A stretch of 64,000 bases of DNA from NCBI GenBank assembly GCA_035632055.1, contig DASQHO010000054.1, positions 1 to 64,000 of the forward strand, read 5' to 3'. The position numbers and the translations under genes were made by a program. The stretch's first letter is position 1. The number at the start of each line of letters is the position of its first letter. Positions 1-7,414 of this stretch are shown here, one piece after another. The notes beneath the pieces are model-generated. The model worked only from the letters and a program-made list of their open reading frames with translations. It was not told the origin of the DNA and made no database searches. The DNA comes from REEB95 sp035632055. GTDB lineage: Bacteria; Pseudomonadota; Alphaproteobacteria; ATCC43930; CGMCC-115725.

Positions 1-137
1 AGGTGCTGGCGGGCACCGACGCGTCGATGGCGCCGGGCTTCGAGACCGCCCAGCGCCTGGCCGCCACCAAGGCCAAGTCCGACTACTGGGCCGCCGGTAA
101 CACCAAGCCGCCAGGCACCGCTTCCGCCGCAGAATGA
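1..137 (+). CDS. 3' end of an unidentified protein (partial)
   Basis: An open frame runs in from the left edge (codons in phase with position 3) and stops with TGA at 135-137, leaving 44 visible residues. The tail is hydrophilic with Ala, Thr and Lys and ends in a Pro/Ala-rich stretch, suggesting a flexible C-terminus. I do not recognise the family. It is followed at once by the DoxX-like gene in the same direction, so the two may share a transcript. Nothing visible allows a function to be named. Confidence 0.5.
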   Translation, partial: VLAGTDASMAPGFETAQRLAATKAKSDYWAAGNTKPPGTASAAE

Positions 138-172
138 GGCGGCCGACGACCGAACCGCAACGGGGGACACGC

Positions 173-556
173 ATGTACGATACCGCCACGGCATTAGACG
201 TCATCGGCCGAATATTGATGGCCGGGTTTTTCGTCGTTACCGCAATCCTTAACATCAGCAAGGCGCAAGTGAAGAACCACGTTGACCGCTTGATCGCCGG
301 CGGCACGCCTTATCCGACGGCGGTATTCTGGATCGGCATCGTGATGGAACTGATCGGCGCGGCGCTGGTTTTGTCCGGCTGGAATGCCCGTGCCGGTGTC
401 GTCCTCTTGATCGTGTTTACGATCATTGCCTCGCTGCTGTTCCTGCGGTTCTGGCAACAGCCAGATCCGATGCGGCGGGTCATCATGCGCAACGGCATGC
501 TGGCGAATGTCGCAATCGTCGGCGGGCTGCTTCTGCTGTTGCAGCACGTGAGCTGA
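173..556 (+). CDS. DoxX-like small integral membrane protein
   Basis: The 127-residue protein has four hydrophobic segments (about residues 8-27, 44-63, 68-86 and 106-124) in the pattern of DoxX/DoxD-like proteins, which are small four-helix membrane proteins often tied to redox homeostasis. The start at 173 follows a GGGGGA ribosome-binding site seven to eight bases upstream. An in-frame ATG at 134 overlaps the upstream stop but would add 13 polar residues and lacks such a site. It lies just before a nitroreductase gene. No catalytic residues can be pointed to. Confidence 0.7.
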   Translation: MYDTATALDVIGRILMAGFFVVTAILNISKAQVKNHVDRLIAGGTPYPTAVFWIGIVMELIGAALVLSGWNARAGVVLLIVFTIIASLLFLRFWQQPDPMRRVIMRNGMLANVAIVGGLLLLLQHVS

Positions 557-632
557 CCAGCGCGCGACCGGCGACTGACGGCGTCGAGTCCTCTCGTCTT
601 TCGCGCGTGAATTTCGTACAACGGGCGCCGTC

Positions 633-1190
633 ATGGATGCTCTGACCGCCCTGACCACCCGCGTCTCTCCGACGGCGCTCGATGCACCCGGACCGTCGGC
701 CGGCGCGTTGCAGAAGATTCTCGAGGCGGCGGTCGCCGCGCCCGACCATGGCCGCATGCGGCCGTGGCGCTTCATCCTCATCGAAGGTGCGGCGCGGGAG
801 AAATTCGGTGCCTTGCTCGCTGAATCGCTGCAGCGCCGCGAACCGATGGCGCCGGCTGGAAAGCTCGAAGCCGAGCGCAAAAAGGCTCTGCGGGCGCCGT
901 TGATCGTCGTCGTCGCAGCGGCGGTGCAGGCGGGGGCCAAGGTGCCCGAGATCGAACAAGTGGTGGCGGTTGGTGCGGCAGCCCAGAACATGCTCGTGGC
1001 TGCCCACGCACTGGGCTTTGGCGGATTCTGGCGCACCGGCGCCACCGCTTACGATCCGGTGGTTAAGCGCACCCTGGGCCTCGCCGAAACCGACGCGATC
1101 ATTGGGTTTCTCTATTTGGGGACGACCAAGACGCCCGGTGCGCCACGCGCTAACGACGCAAGCTCGGTAACCTGTCGCTGGGCGGGTTGA
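633..1190 (+). CDS. nitroreductase family protein
   Basis: At 185 residues it has the size of short, YdjA-like FMN-dependent nitroreductases, which reduce nitro groups or related substrates with NAD(P)H. Family hallmarks visible are the Ala-rich N-terminal region leading to APDHGRMRPWRF (about residues 36-47), where FMN phosphate contacts lie, and the helix GAAAQNMLVAAHALGFGGFW (about 113-132) that lines the flavin. It is probably cytoplasmic and a homodimer. It sits 76 bases after the DoxX-like gene and upstream of a FixK-type box, inside an oxygen-response neighbourhood. The substrate is unknown. Confidence 0.85.
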   Translation: MDALTALTTRVSPTALDAPGPSAGALQKILEAAVAAPDHGRMRPWRFILIEGAAREKFGALLAESLQRREPMAPAGKLEAERKKALRAPLIVVVAAAVQAGAKVPEIEQVVAVGAAAQNMLVAAHALGFGGFWRTGATAYDPVVKRTLGLAETDAIIGFLYLGTTKTPGAPRANDASSVTCRWAG

Positions 1191-1218
1191 AACGGTCGCG
1201 CAGTAAGTCCCGGACGAC

Positions 1219-1232
1219 CTGATCTGGATCAA
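1219..1232 (+). promoter_or_regulatory. FixK/FNR-type box near the DUF1476 gene
   Basis: The 14 bases CTGATCTGGATCAA match the FNR/FixK consensus TTGAT-N4-ATCAA at nine of the ten fixed positions. The centre at about 1225.5 would put a class II start site near 1267, at or just before the start of the DUF1476 gene. That means a very short leader or the downstream ATG at 1273. The fixK gene lies 500 bases further on. Confidence 0.5.
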
Positions 1233-1266
1233 TGCCGTGTGTGTAAACACGGTCAAAAATCGCACT

Positions 1267-1635
1267 ATGGTGATGTTCTGCAACCATCGCGAGCACGTGC
1301 ACGAGCGGAAGTTCGCCGAGGATCATGAGCTGGCCTTCAAGGTCGCGGCGCGGCGCAACGCATTGCTCGGACGTTGGGTGACCGCTCAGACCGGGCTTTC
1401 CGGTAGCCGAGCGGATGCCTATGTCAAAGACTTGGTCGAAAGCGATGCCGGAAGCAGCGGGCCACAAGTGGTGGCGATCCGTGTCATGGACGACCTTGTC
1501 GCCAGTGGGGTATCGGTGAGTCGCGAGGAAATCGGCGCCGCGATCACCCGGTTTACCGCCCGCGCCCGGGCCGAAATCGTGCGCAGCGCCCTGCGCAAGG
1601 TCGGCGTTCGGTGGGTTGCCGCAGCGTCTACGTAG
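1267..1635 (+). CDS. DUF1476 protein, ATPase inhibitor zeta-like
   Basis: The 122-residue protein resembles the DUF1476 family, whose Paracoccus member is the zeta subunit that inhibits F1-ATPase hydrolysis. The signature is near the N-terminus: HEHVHERKFAEDHELAFK-type charged helix (about residues 7-25), followed by ARRNALLGRW (about 28-37) and a helical C-terminal half. The start is uncertain: 1267 (used here) and 1273 are both possible, and an in-frame GTG at 1237 lies next to the FixK-type box. If the box is real, the inhibitor would be made under low oxygen, which would spare ATP when respiration falls. The stop codon lies inside the first FixJ-type motif. Confidence 0.75.
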   Translation: MVMFCNHREHVHERKFAEDHELAFKVAARRNALLGRWVTAQTGLSGSRADAYVKDLVESDAGSSGPQVVAIRVMDDLVASGVSVSREEIGAAITRFTARARAEIVRSALRKVGVRWVAAAST

Positions 1636-1649
1636 AGTCCCTTACGTAG
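1628..1649 (+). promoter_or_regulatory. paired TACGTAG motifs, candidate FixJ-binding sites before fixK
   Basis: Two copies of TACGTAG occur at 1629-1635 and 1643-1649, 14 bases apart on the same strand, within CTACGTAG and TTACGTAG. The known FixJ recognition element of rhizobia is close to GTA(A/C)GTAG. They lie 93-113 bases upstream of the chosen fixK start, a reasonable place for an activator. The first copy includes the stop codon of the DUF1476 gene. Their position before fixK, with fixLJ 3 kb away, makes phospho-FixJ the likely ligand. Confidence 0.6.
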
Positions 1650-1741
1650 ATCACCGAATTTCGCGGCCGGATTGGGCTCGGTATCTCTGAAGCATCGAAG
1701 GACTGCTCGAGTTGCGGTCCGCAATTTGGGAGATGCCGCAG

Positions 1742-2494
1742 ATGTCGCTCGCCATCGTTGCCCGCCAAAATACGCCCGTCGCCGTCCCGTTGCCGACGAT
1801 GCAGACCAATCACTTCGATGCTTATCCCGGACGGCGCGGCCCGAGCACCGTCGTCCATGTCAACGAACTCGACCGGCTGGTAGCGACGCGCTTGTCTCAG
1901 ACAGTTGCGCCAGGCGCTACCTTTATCGACGAAGGTGAACCGGCACTTCATGTCTTTACGGTCGTCTCGGGCATTGTGAAACTGTTCAAGTTGTTGGCCG
2001 ATGGGCGGCGGCAGATCGTCGGATTTCTGGTTCCGGGCGACATATTTGGTTTCGCGCCGGATGACAGATACACCGTCAGCGCCGAGGCCATCTCGTCGGT
2101 GACGTTGCACCGGTGTCCGCGCCGGCAGCTCGAGCGCGCTTTCATCGAGTCGCCGGGCGTCGAGCGGCAGCTACTGGACGCAATCAGCCGAGAACTGGTG
2201 TCAGCACAAGATCAGATGGTGTTGCTCGGCCGCAAGACGGCGCACGAGCGCCTGGCGTCGTTCCTGTTGTCGCTGTCGCGACGGCAAAACAACGACGACA
2301 ATTCCGTCGATTTGCCGATGACGCGCACCGATATCGCCGACTACCTCGGCTTGACAATGGAAACCGTCAGCCGTGTTTTCACGGTACTCAAGGGTAGCGG
2401 CTGCATCGCCGCCAATGGTTCGAGCAAGGTCTACATTCTCGACGTCGACGCACTTGCTCAATTAGCCGACGGAGCCGCAGACGACGATTCCTGA
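1742..2494 (+). CDS. fixK: Crp/Fnr-family regulator, FixK type
   Basis: This 250-residue protein has a cyclic-nucleotide-like beta-roll (about residues 45-140) and a C-terminal winged helix. The recognition helix at about 201-216 contains ETVSR (E207, S210, R211), the FNR/FixK signature that reads TTGA-N6-TCAA sites. The N-terminal cysteine cluster of FNR is absent, so it is not an iron-sulphur oxygen sensor itself, which fits FixK. The ATG at 1742 has GGGAG nine bases upstream and is preferred over TTG 1712 or ATG 1733. FixJ-type motifs lie upstream and FixK-type boxes lie nearby. It probably relays the FixLJ signal to low-oxygen genes. Confidence 0.85.
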   Translation: MSLAIVARQNTPVAVPLPTMQTNHFDAYPGRRGPSTVVHVNELDRLVATRLSQTVAPGATFIDEGEPALHVFTVVSGIVKLFKLLADGRRQIVGFLVPGDIFGFAPDDRYTVSAEAISSVTLHRCPRRQLERAFIESPGVERQLLDAISRELVSAQDQMVLLGRKTAHERLASFLLSLSRRQNNDDNSVDLPMTRTDIADYLGLTMETVSRVFTVLKGSGCIAANGSSKVYILDVDALAQLADGAADDDS

Positions 2495-2517
2495 GACCGG
2501 CGGCGAAAGCGTTTGTC

Positions 2518-2886
2518 ATGAAAGACAAGCCAATGATCTATCTCGTGGATGATGATGAGGCAGTGCGCGACTCGCTCGCGCTCCTGCTCGAATCGCATGG
2601 GTTCAATGTGTCGGCGTTCGCATCGATCGCCGATTTCGAGCACGCATATCGGCCGCGTGACAATACATGTCTGATTCTCGACCACCACCTTCCGGGCGCG
2701 AGCGGTCTCGAATTCTTGGCCTCGCCGGAAGGCGCTGCCTTGCGCATACCCGTGATTGTCATTACGGGCGGTGCCGATCCCAATATCAGTGCCCGCGCCC
2801 GTACGCTCGGCGTCGCCGCGTTTCTCGAAAAACCGATTGGCGAGACGCCACTGCTGGCGGCGATCGAAGGTGCTCTGGCGGTTTGA
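2518..2886 (+). CDS. single-domain response regulator (FixT-like candidate)
   Basis: The 122 residues form a receiver domain and nothing else. Acidic pocket residues D11-D13, phosphoacceptor D55 (in LILDHHLP), T83 and K105 are all present, so it should accept phosphate. It starts 23 bases after fixK and is probably co-transcribed with it. In Caulobacter a receiver-only protein, FixT, inhibits FixL, so a feedback role here is a reasonable guess. Unlike the iron-sulphur-binding FixT described there, this protein has one cysteine only (C51). It could instead serve another histidine kinase. Its stop codon lies in the FixK box of the next operon. Confidence 0.75.
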   Translation: MKDKPMIYLVDDDEAVRDSLALLLESHGFNVSAFASIADFEHAYRPRDNTCLILDHHLPGASGLEFLASPEGAALRIPVIVITGGADPNISARARTLGVAAFLEKPIGETPLLAAIEGALAV

Positions 2887-2896
2887 CCTAGGTCAA
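2883..2896 (+). promoter_or_regulatory. FixK/FNR-type box, perfect palindrome, before DoxX-USP operon
   Basis: TTGACCTAGGTCAA is a perfect 14-base palindrome and matches the FixK consensus TTGA-N6-TCAA exactly. Its centre at 2889.5 would place a class II transcription start near 2931, which leaves a leader of about 22 bases before the ATG at 2953. It overlaps the stop codon of the receiver gene. Confidence 0.7.
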
Positions 2897-2952
2897 TGCC
2901 CTGGCGCCCGAGTGGCGCAAATTAGCCGCGAGAATTGCCAACGGAGAGCACC

Positions 2953-3435
2953 ATGAACGCAAGCACGTTCGACAAAGGCATTATCTTCGCACTTCGTATC
3001 CTCGTCGGATGGACCTTCCTCTATGCCGGTACCTGGCAGATTTGGGAAAATTACAGTGCGGCTGGCTTTCTCGGTCATGTCGTGACCTTCCACGATTTCT
3101 TCGCCACATTCGCGACGCCGGCGGTGCTGCCGTTCACGAATTTTTTGATGAAATGGGGACATCTGCTGATCGGTCTGTCGCTGGTTTCGGGCCTCATGGT
3201 GCGCGTCAGCGGCCCGTTCGGAATCTTGCTGATGATCACATACCACTTTGCACACACGGACTGGCCGTTCATCGAGAGCCATCTCAATCTGTTCGTCGAC
3301 TTCCATCTCGTCTACGCGACCGTGATCGTCTACTTGGTCGTGCACAATGCCGGGCACGTCTGGGGGCTCGATGGCCTGCTCGAGCGGTTGCATGTGGTCG
3401 AGCGCCACCCAGCGCTACGGCCGCTAGTCGGCTGA
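2953..3435 (+). CDS. DoxX family membrane protein
   Basis: The 160-residue protein has four membrane helices (about residues 8-27, 56-78, 80-99 and 112-133) and the DoxX features LRILVGWTFLYAG near the N-terminus and LLMITYHFAHT in the third helix region. DoxX proteins are thought to act at the membrane in redox or thiosulphate-related electron transfer. The role here is unknown. ATG 2953 follows GGAG and is preferred to a TTG at 2935. It is the first gene of a run with a 31-residue membrane peptide, a universal stress protein and a hypothetical protein, led by a perfect FixK-type box. Confidence 0.8.
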   Translation: MNASTFDKGIIFALRILVGWTFLYAGTWQIWENYSAAGFLGHVVTFHDFFATFATPAVLPFTNFLMKWGHLLIGLSLVSGLMVRVSGPFGILLMITYHFAHTDWPFIESHLNLFVDFHLVYATVIVYLVVHNAGHVWGLDGLLERLHVVERHPALRPLVG

Positions 3436-3448
3436 GGCGGGTCGCGCC

Positions 3449-3544
3449 ATGTCGCCAGGTGAAATCGCCTATCTCGTCCTGATTGTCGGTTCGACACTCG
3501 TATTTATCGCGGTGTTGGCTTGGCAATCAGGACGCAACCCGTGA
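3449..3544 (+). CDS. 31-residue single-pass membrane peptide
   Basis: A short frame from ATG 3449 to TGA 3542-3544 encodes one hydrophobic helix (about residues 7-25, ending AVLAW) with a short charged tail SGRNP. GAGGCGG lies about ten bases upstream. It fills the gap between the DoxX gene and the universal stress gene, both on the same strand, with tight spacing, which suggests a translated operon member. Small one-helix proteins often attach to larger membrane complexes. The partner here is unknown. No family was recognised, so it remains a candidate. Confidence 0.5.
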   Translation: MSPGEIAYLVLIVGSTLVFIAVLAWQSGRNP

Positions 3545-3567
3545 TCAAGCGGAAAAGGGGAACCGAT

Positions 3568-4422
3568 ATGCCCACCACCATTCTTGCGGCGGCAAGCGGC
3601 GGCACTGCCAGCGCCGGCGCCGTCGATGTCGCGTGCCGCCTGGCCAAACGGTTCGACGCGCATATCGAAGGTTTCCACGTCATGCCGGATCCGCGCCAGT
3701 TCATCGTGGCTGCGGGTTTCGACGTACCGGTGACCGCCGATCTCATCGACCGGCTGGCCGAAGACGGCAAGCAGATCGCAGCCAAGGCCAAATCTGAATT
3801 CGAGCGCGCGGCGGCGCGCAACGGGCTCCCCGTCGACAAGGCAGGCAGCCGGAATGCGCCGTCAGCCAGCTGGCGTGAGGAAACCGGCTATGCTCCGACA
3901 GCAGTCGCTGATCGCGGCCGCTTCTTCGATCTGGTTGTGTTGGGCCGCTCGGAGCGCGTCGTCGACCAGCCGCACACCGACGCGATCGAGCAGACGCTCA
4001 TGCGCTCGGGCCGACCGGTGTTGCTGGCGCCGGCCAAGGCACCGGCGGCGCTCGGCGAGACCGTCGCGCTCGGGTGGGACGGTTCAACTGCGGCGGTTCA
4101 CGCGCTCGCCGGCACGCTGACGTTGCTGTCGGCTGCCCGCCGCGTCGTCGTGATCACCGTCGGCAAGGCGAACGGCGCGTCGTCGGGCGCCGCGGTTGTC
4201 GAGTATCTCTCATGGCACGGCGTGTCCGCCGCGCATCGCCAGGTTCTGCCGGTTCAGGGCGTCGGCGCGGGCGAGCTGTTGCTGGCCAGTGCACGCGAGG
4301 ACGACGCCGATTTGCTGATCATGGGCGGCTACGGCCACGCGCCTTGGCGCGAGGTATTGTTTGGCGGCGCGACGCGGCAGATCGTCGGCAGCAGCTTGCT
4401 GCCCGTCCTGCTGGCGCACTGA
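3568..4422 (+). CDS. tandem universal stress protein (two UspA domains)
   Basis: The 284-residue protein carries two UspA folds, about residues 1-145 and 150-284. The second has the ATP-binding signature G-x2-G-x9-G in GGYGHAPWREVLFGG (about 255-269) and begins with VALGWDGSTAAVHA. The first domain is degenerate in that loop. The ATG at 3568 has GGGGA eight bases upstream. It belongs to the operon behind the perfect FixK-type box, in line with stress proteins induced at low oxygen in alphaproteobacteria. Usp proteins bind nucleotide and support survival in growth arrest. The target is unknown. Confidence 0.85.
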   Translation: MPTTILAAASGGTASAGAVDVACRLAKRFDAHIEGFHVMPDPRQFIVAAGFDVPVTADLIDRLAEDGKQIAAKAKSEFERAAARNGLPVDKAGSRNAPSASWREETGYAPTAVADRGRFFDLVVLGRSERVVDQPHTDAIEQTLMRSGRPVLLAPAKAPAALGETVALGWDGSTAAVHALAGTLTLLSAARRVVVITVGKANGASSGAAVVEYLSWHGVSAAHRQVLPVQGVGAGELLLASAREDDADLLIMGGYGHAPWREVLFGGATRQIVGSSLLPVLLAH

Positions 4423-4429
4423 GGCGGCT

Positions 4430-4819
4430 ATGTCTTGGATGCGCGTCCGCCTGGAACTCGCCCGTGGGCCCGGCTTTCCGCAGGGCAGCAACCGTCATGG
4501 GTATGAATTCGTCTTACCGCTGCTGCCGGATGGGCGTTTGGACCGGCACACTTACGGCGCCACACCGGAGTTGTGCACCGTTCATCGCTTTTGGGAGGGC
4601 GAAGGCGATTTCGTCGGCGAGCTGGTTCATCTCGAAGGCAGATGGGCTTTTTCCTACGCACCCGGCACAGACGACGACGAAGCGATCGTACATTTTACGC
4701 ACCACCTTTATCGCGAGGGTGAGTACGTGACGATCCGCGAGCCGAATGGCGCCGAACACACGTTCCGCATCGTCCGCGTTACGCCGGCGCCGGGCCTCAA
4801 TTTGCGTCGGCCTGCCTGA
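4430..4819 (+). CDS. conserved hypothetical protein downstream of usp
   Basis: A 129-residue soluble protein begins eight bases after the usp stop (ATG 4430). It is acidic in its middle part (GTDDDEAIVHFTHHLY) and ends with a beta-rich, Pro-containing tail. No signal peptide, membrane helix or known motif is visible. The spacing says it belongs to the DoxX-USP operon and so probably to the low-oxygen set. It meets fixJ tail to tail with only two bases between stops. Function is not recognised. Confidence 0.65.
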   Translation: MSWMRVRLELARGPGFPQGSNRHGYEFVLPLLPDGRLDRHTYGATPELCTVHRFWEGEGDFVGELVHLEGRWAFSYAPGTDDDEAIVHFTHHLYREGEYVTIREPNGAEHTFRIVRVTPAPGLNLRRPA

Positions 4820-4821
4820 CC

Positions 4822-5430
4822 CTATTTCGCCGGATCGATTCCGGCGGCGAGCGCCATGCGCACGAGTTCGGACAGGCTGCGCGCCGTCATCTTTTCCATC
4901 ACGCGCGCGCGATGGATTTCAACCGTTCGTGGACTGATGCCGAGATTGTAGGCGGTGACCTTGTTCGGATTGCCGGCAACCATCTGCAGCATCACATCAT
5001 GTTCGCGCGGCGTCAGTTCGGCGATGCACTTGACGATTACTGGATCGCTGGCGGTCTTGGCCGGTGATGCCATCGCATTGCGGATGCTGTCGAGGATCAC
5101 CTCGTCGGAAAACGGCTTTTCGATGAAGTCCCGTGCCCCCGCCTTCATGGCTCGCACCGCAATCGGCACGTCAGCCTGGCCGGTCATGACAATGACCGGC
5201 AGCTTGAGGTCGCGCCGCGCCATTTCGTCTTGAAGCTGAAGCCCGCTCATCTCGGGCATGTGCACGTCGAGCAGCAGGCAGGCCCGCGGCGGAAAAGGCG
5301 GCCGCGCCAGGAATTCGCGACACGACGCGAAAGCCTCAGCCTTGTAGCCGGCACTTTCGATCAACATGCTGAGCGAGTCGCGAACTGCGTCGTCGTCGTC
5401 GAGAATGAAGATGGTTGCATCGTCGGTCAT
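4822..5430 (-). CDS. fixJ: FixJ response regulator
   Basis: The 202-residue protein has an N-terminal receiver domain (acidic D11-D14, phosphoacceptor D55, T83, K105) and a C-terminal LuxR-type helix-turn-helix (about residues 138-195; LTPREHDVMLQMVAGNPNK and ISPRTVEIHRARVMEKM). This is the FixJ/NarL layout. It starts seven bases after the fixL stop, with GAGGGCAC as ribosome-binding site, so fixLJ is one unit on the minus strand. FixJ phosphorylated by FixL activates fixK. TACGTAG motifs before fixK at 1628-1649 are probable targets. Confidence 0.92.
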   Translation of the reverse strand: MTDDATIFILDDDDAVRDSLSMLIESAGYKAEAFASCREFLARPPFPPRACLLLDVHMPEMSGLQLQDEMARRDLKLPVIVMTGQADVPIAVRAMKAGARDFIEKPFSDEVILDSIRNAMASPAKTASDPVIVKCIAELTPREHDVMLQMVAGNPNKVTAYNLGISPRTVEIHRARVMEKMTARSLSELVRMALAAGIDPAK

Positions 5431-5437
5431 AGTGCCC

Positions 5438-6937
5438 TCATGCCTCGAATGGCACGGTAAACGCGAATGCCGTGCCGCCGCCAGTCCGTGGCGCTGCCCA
5501 GATACGGCCGCCATGCGCCTCGATGATCGATCGGCAGATCGACAGGCCGACGCCCATGCCGCGCACTTTGGTGGTGACAAACGGCTGGAAAAGTTTCTGG
5601 GCGACCTCGGCCGTCAACCCCGGCCCGGTATCGGTCACCGTTATGGTCACCAACCCATCCATAGCGGCCGCTTCGACGGTCAATACGCGCTCCTCGCTGG
5701 AATCCATCGCCTCGAGCGCATTGCGAATGAGGTTGAGCAGCACTTGTTGGATCTGCACCTTGTCGACGACGACTGGCGGCAAATCCGGGCGCAGCACGAG
5801 TCGCGTGGTCACGCCTCCGCTCTTGGCGCCGACCAGGGCCAATGCGGCAGCTTCTTCGATCAGAACATTGACGTTTTCCTCGCGCCGATCGGTTTCGCCC
5901 CGAGCGACGAATTCGCGTAGGCGGCGGATCACCTGTCCGGCACGGTCGGCCTGTGCCGCTGCCTTTTCCATCGCCTCGCCGATGCGTGGCGACACGTCGG
6001 GCGCTGTTTGCAGCAACCGCCGCGCCGCCAAGAGATAATTGACGATGGCGGCAAGCGGCTGATTCAGCTCGTGCGCCAAGGCTGCACCCATTTGGCCGAG
6101 CTCGCCGAGCCGGGCCACGTGCATGAGTTCGGCCTGAAGCTGATCGATGCGGCGTTCCGTCCGTTCCCGTTCCGTCAGATCCCGGACAAAGCCGGTGAAG
6201 CGGCGCGTCTCGCCGACATTCGCTTCGCCAACCGACAACTCCATCGGAAACGTCGTGCCGTCCTTGCGCTGGCCAGTTACGACGCGGCCTATGCCGATGA
6301 TGTGCCGTTCGCGGGTTTTGCGATAGCGATCGAGATAGCCGTCGTGCTGTTCGCGATAGGGCGATGGCATCAGAATATTCACGTTTTGCCCGATCGCTTC
6401 AGCCGCAGAAAATCCGAACATGGCTTCGGCCGACGGGCTGAACGATTCGATAATTCCACGTTCGCTGATGACGATCATCGCATCCGGCACGGCGTCAAGG
6501 ATGCTTTTAAGGCGGGCGGCGTTTTCGCGTTGCTCAAATGCCGCCTTTTGCTGCGGACGCAGATCCTCGACGATCACAATGCGATACGGATGACGCCGAC
6601 GCATCAATGAGGATGTGGTGCGCGCCGGAATCAGCGTGCCGTCTTTATGGATGTAGCGCTTCTCGATCGAATAGCTCGAAATCTCGCCCGATACCAGACG
6701 AGCGAGCTGTCGGCGGTCCTCCGGCATGTCATCCGGATGCGTGATGTCCTCGACCCGGCGCGACAACAATTCGTCGCGCTCGTAACCGACAAGCGTGCAG
6801 AACTTTTTGTTGACCTCGATTAGCCGGCCGTCTGGCTCGCTCCAATTGATGCCGATCGCCGCCGCTTCGAACAGCAGACGATAGGGATCGTCAGGCGTCG
6901 CCAGTCCGTGTGTGGATTTGGACGGTTTCTGGTCCAT
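5438..6937 (-). CDS. fixL: FixL oxygen-sensing haem PAS histidine kinase
   Basis: The 499-residue kinase has a first PAS domain (about residues 18-127), a second PAS domain (about 141-257), then DHp and ATPase domains. The second PAS carries the FixL haem pocket: H198 in REQHDGY as proximal ligand, and H212 and R218 in HIIGIGR, matching Bradyrhizobium H200, H214 and R220. GQNVNILMP precedes it. The phosphorylated histidine is H289 (AHELNQPLAAI); the N box is NLIRNALEAM and the G boxes DTGPGL and GMGVGLSI. It has no transmembrane segment, as in the soluble Bradyrhizobium type. It should be active when the haem is deoxy and phosphorylate FixJ. Confidence 0.93.
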   Translation of the reverse strand: MDQKPSKSTHGLATPDDPYRLLFEAAAIGINWSEPDGRLIEVNKKFCTLVGYERDELLSRRVEDITHPDDMPEDRRQLARLVSGEISSYSIEKRYIHKDGTLIPARTTSSLMRRRHPYRIVIVEDLRPQQKAAFEQRENAARLKSILDAVPDAMIVISERGIIESFSPSAEAMFGFSAAEAIGQNVNILMPSPYREQHDGYLDRYRKTRERHIIGIGRVVTGQRKDGTTFPMELSVGEANVGETRRFTGFVRDLTERERTERRIDQLQAELMHVARLGELGQMGAALAHELNQPLAAIVNYLLAARRLLQTAPDVSPRIGEAMEKAAAQADRAGQVIRRLREFVARGETDRREENVNVLIEEAAALALVGAKSGGVTTRLVLRPDLPPVVVDKVQIQQVLLNLIRNALEAMDSSEERVLTVEAAAMDGLVTITVTDTGPGLTAEVAQKLFQPFVTTKVRGMGVGLSICRSIIEAHGGRIWAAPRTGGGTAFAFTVPFEA

Positions 6938-7123
6938 GGTTGGTCAAAATGCAACCCAAAGTGGCAACTTGCCGGGTCAAGATCAAGCATGGTTGGAGGA
7001 AACTCTACAAAGGCTTGATTTCGCCCGGATACGTACAAATCCGGATCGCTGGACTGTATTTTGCTTGTTAGCGTTCGAACACCGGATGTTGGGATTGAAC
7101 GCCATTTGTCGGAGGGCTCCATC

Positions 7124-7243
7124 GTGCTTATGACCGGTTTGCTCTTCCTCGCTGTCGTCGTGGCAATCGTTGGTTTGACCTTTGATAGCATCGCCAAAGT
7201 GTCAGAGAACGATCACCAGGAACCACCACGCAGCTGGTACTGA
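7124..7243 (+). CDS. 39-residue single-pass membrane peptide (candidate)
   Basis: GTG 7124 is preceded by GGAGGG with seven bases spacing, a very good ribosome-binding site. An ATG two codons later (7130) is the alternative. The peptide has one hydrophobic stretch (LLFLAVVVAIVGLTF) and a polar tail ending QEPPRSWY. It lies alone between fixL and the MetF-like gene, on the opposite strand from both. No family is recognised. The case rests on the ribosome-binding site and the membrane helix. Confidence 0.4.
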   Translation: MLMTGLLFLAVVVAIVGLTFDSIAKVSENDHQEPPRSWY

Positions 7244-7414
7244 TCGTTTGGCCCGAGCCGATGCCAACGATATACGGCTGCGACACCGGTTGAGGACGTC
7301 GGCGAATTTTACGATTGGCCATCGACAGGCGCGGTTAAAGGTCGGGTTTCCGCTGCTGGCATGCCGCTTGCTTTTCAATCAGGAAATGCTGAAAGACGCC
7401 GGGAGACGGCAACG

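Noticed and set aside
6938..7010. FixK-like site between fixL and the 39-residue peptide
   Set aside because: Only half-sites such as TTGAT and GTCAA occur, with wrong spacing.
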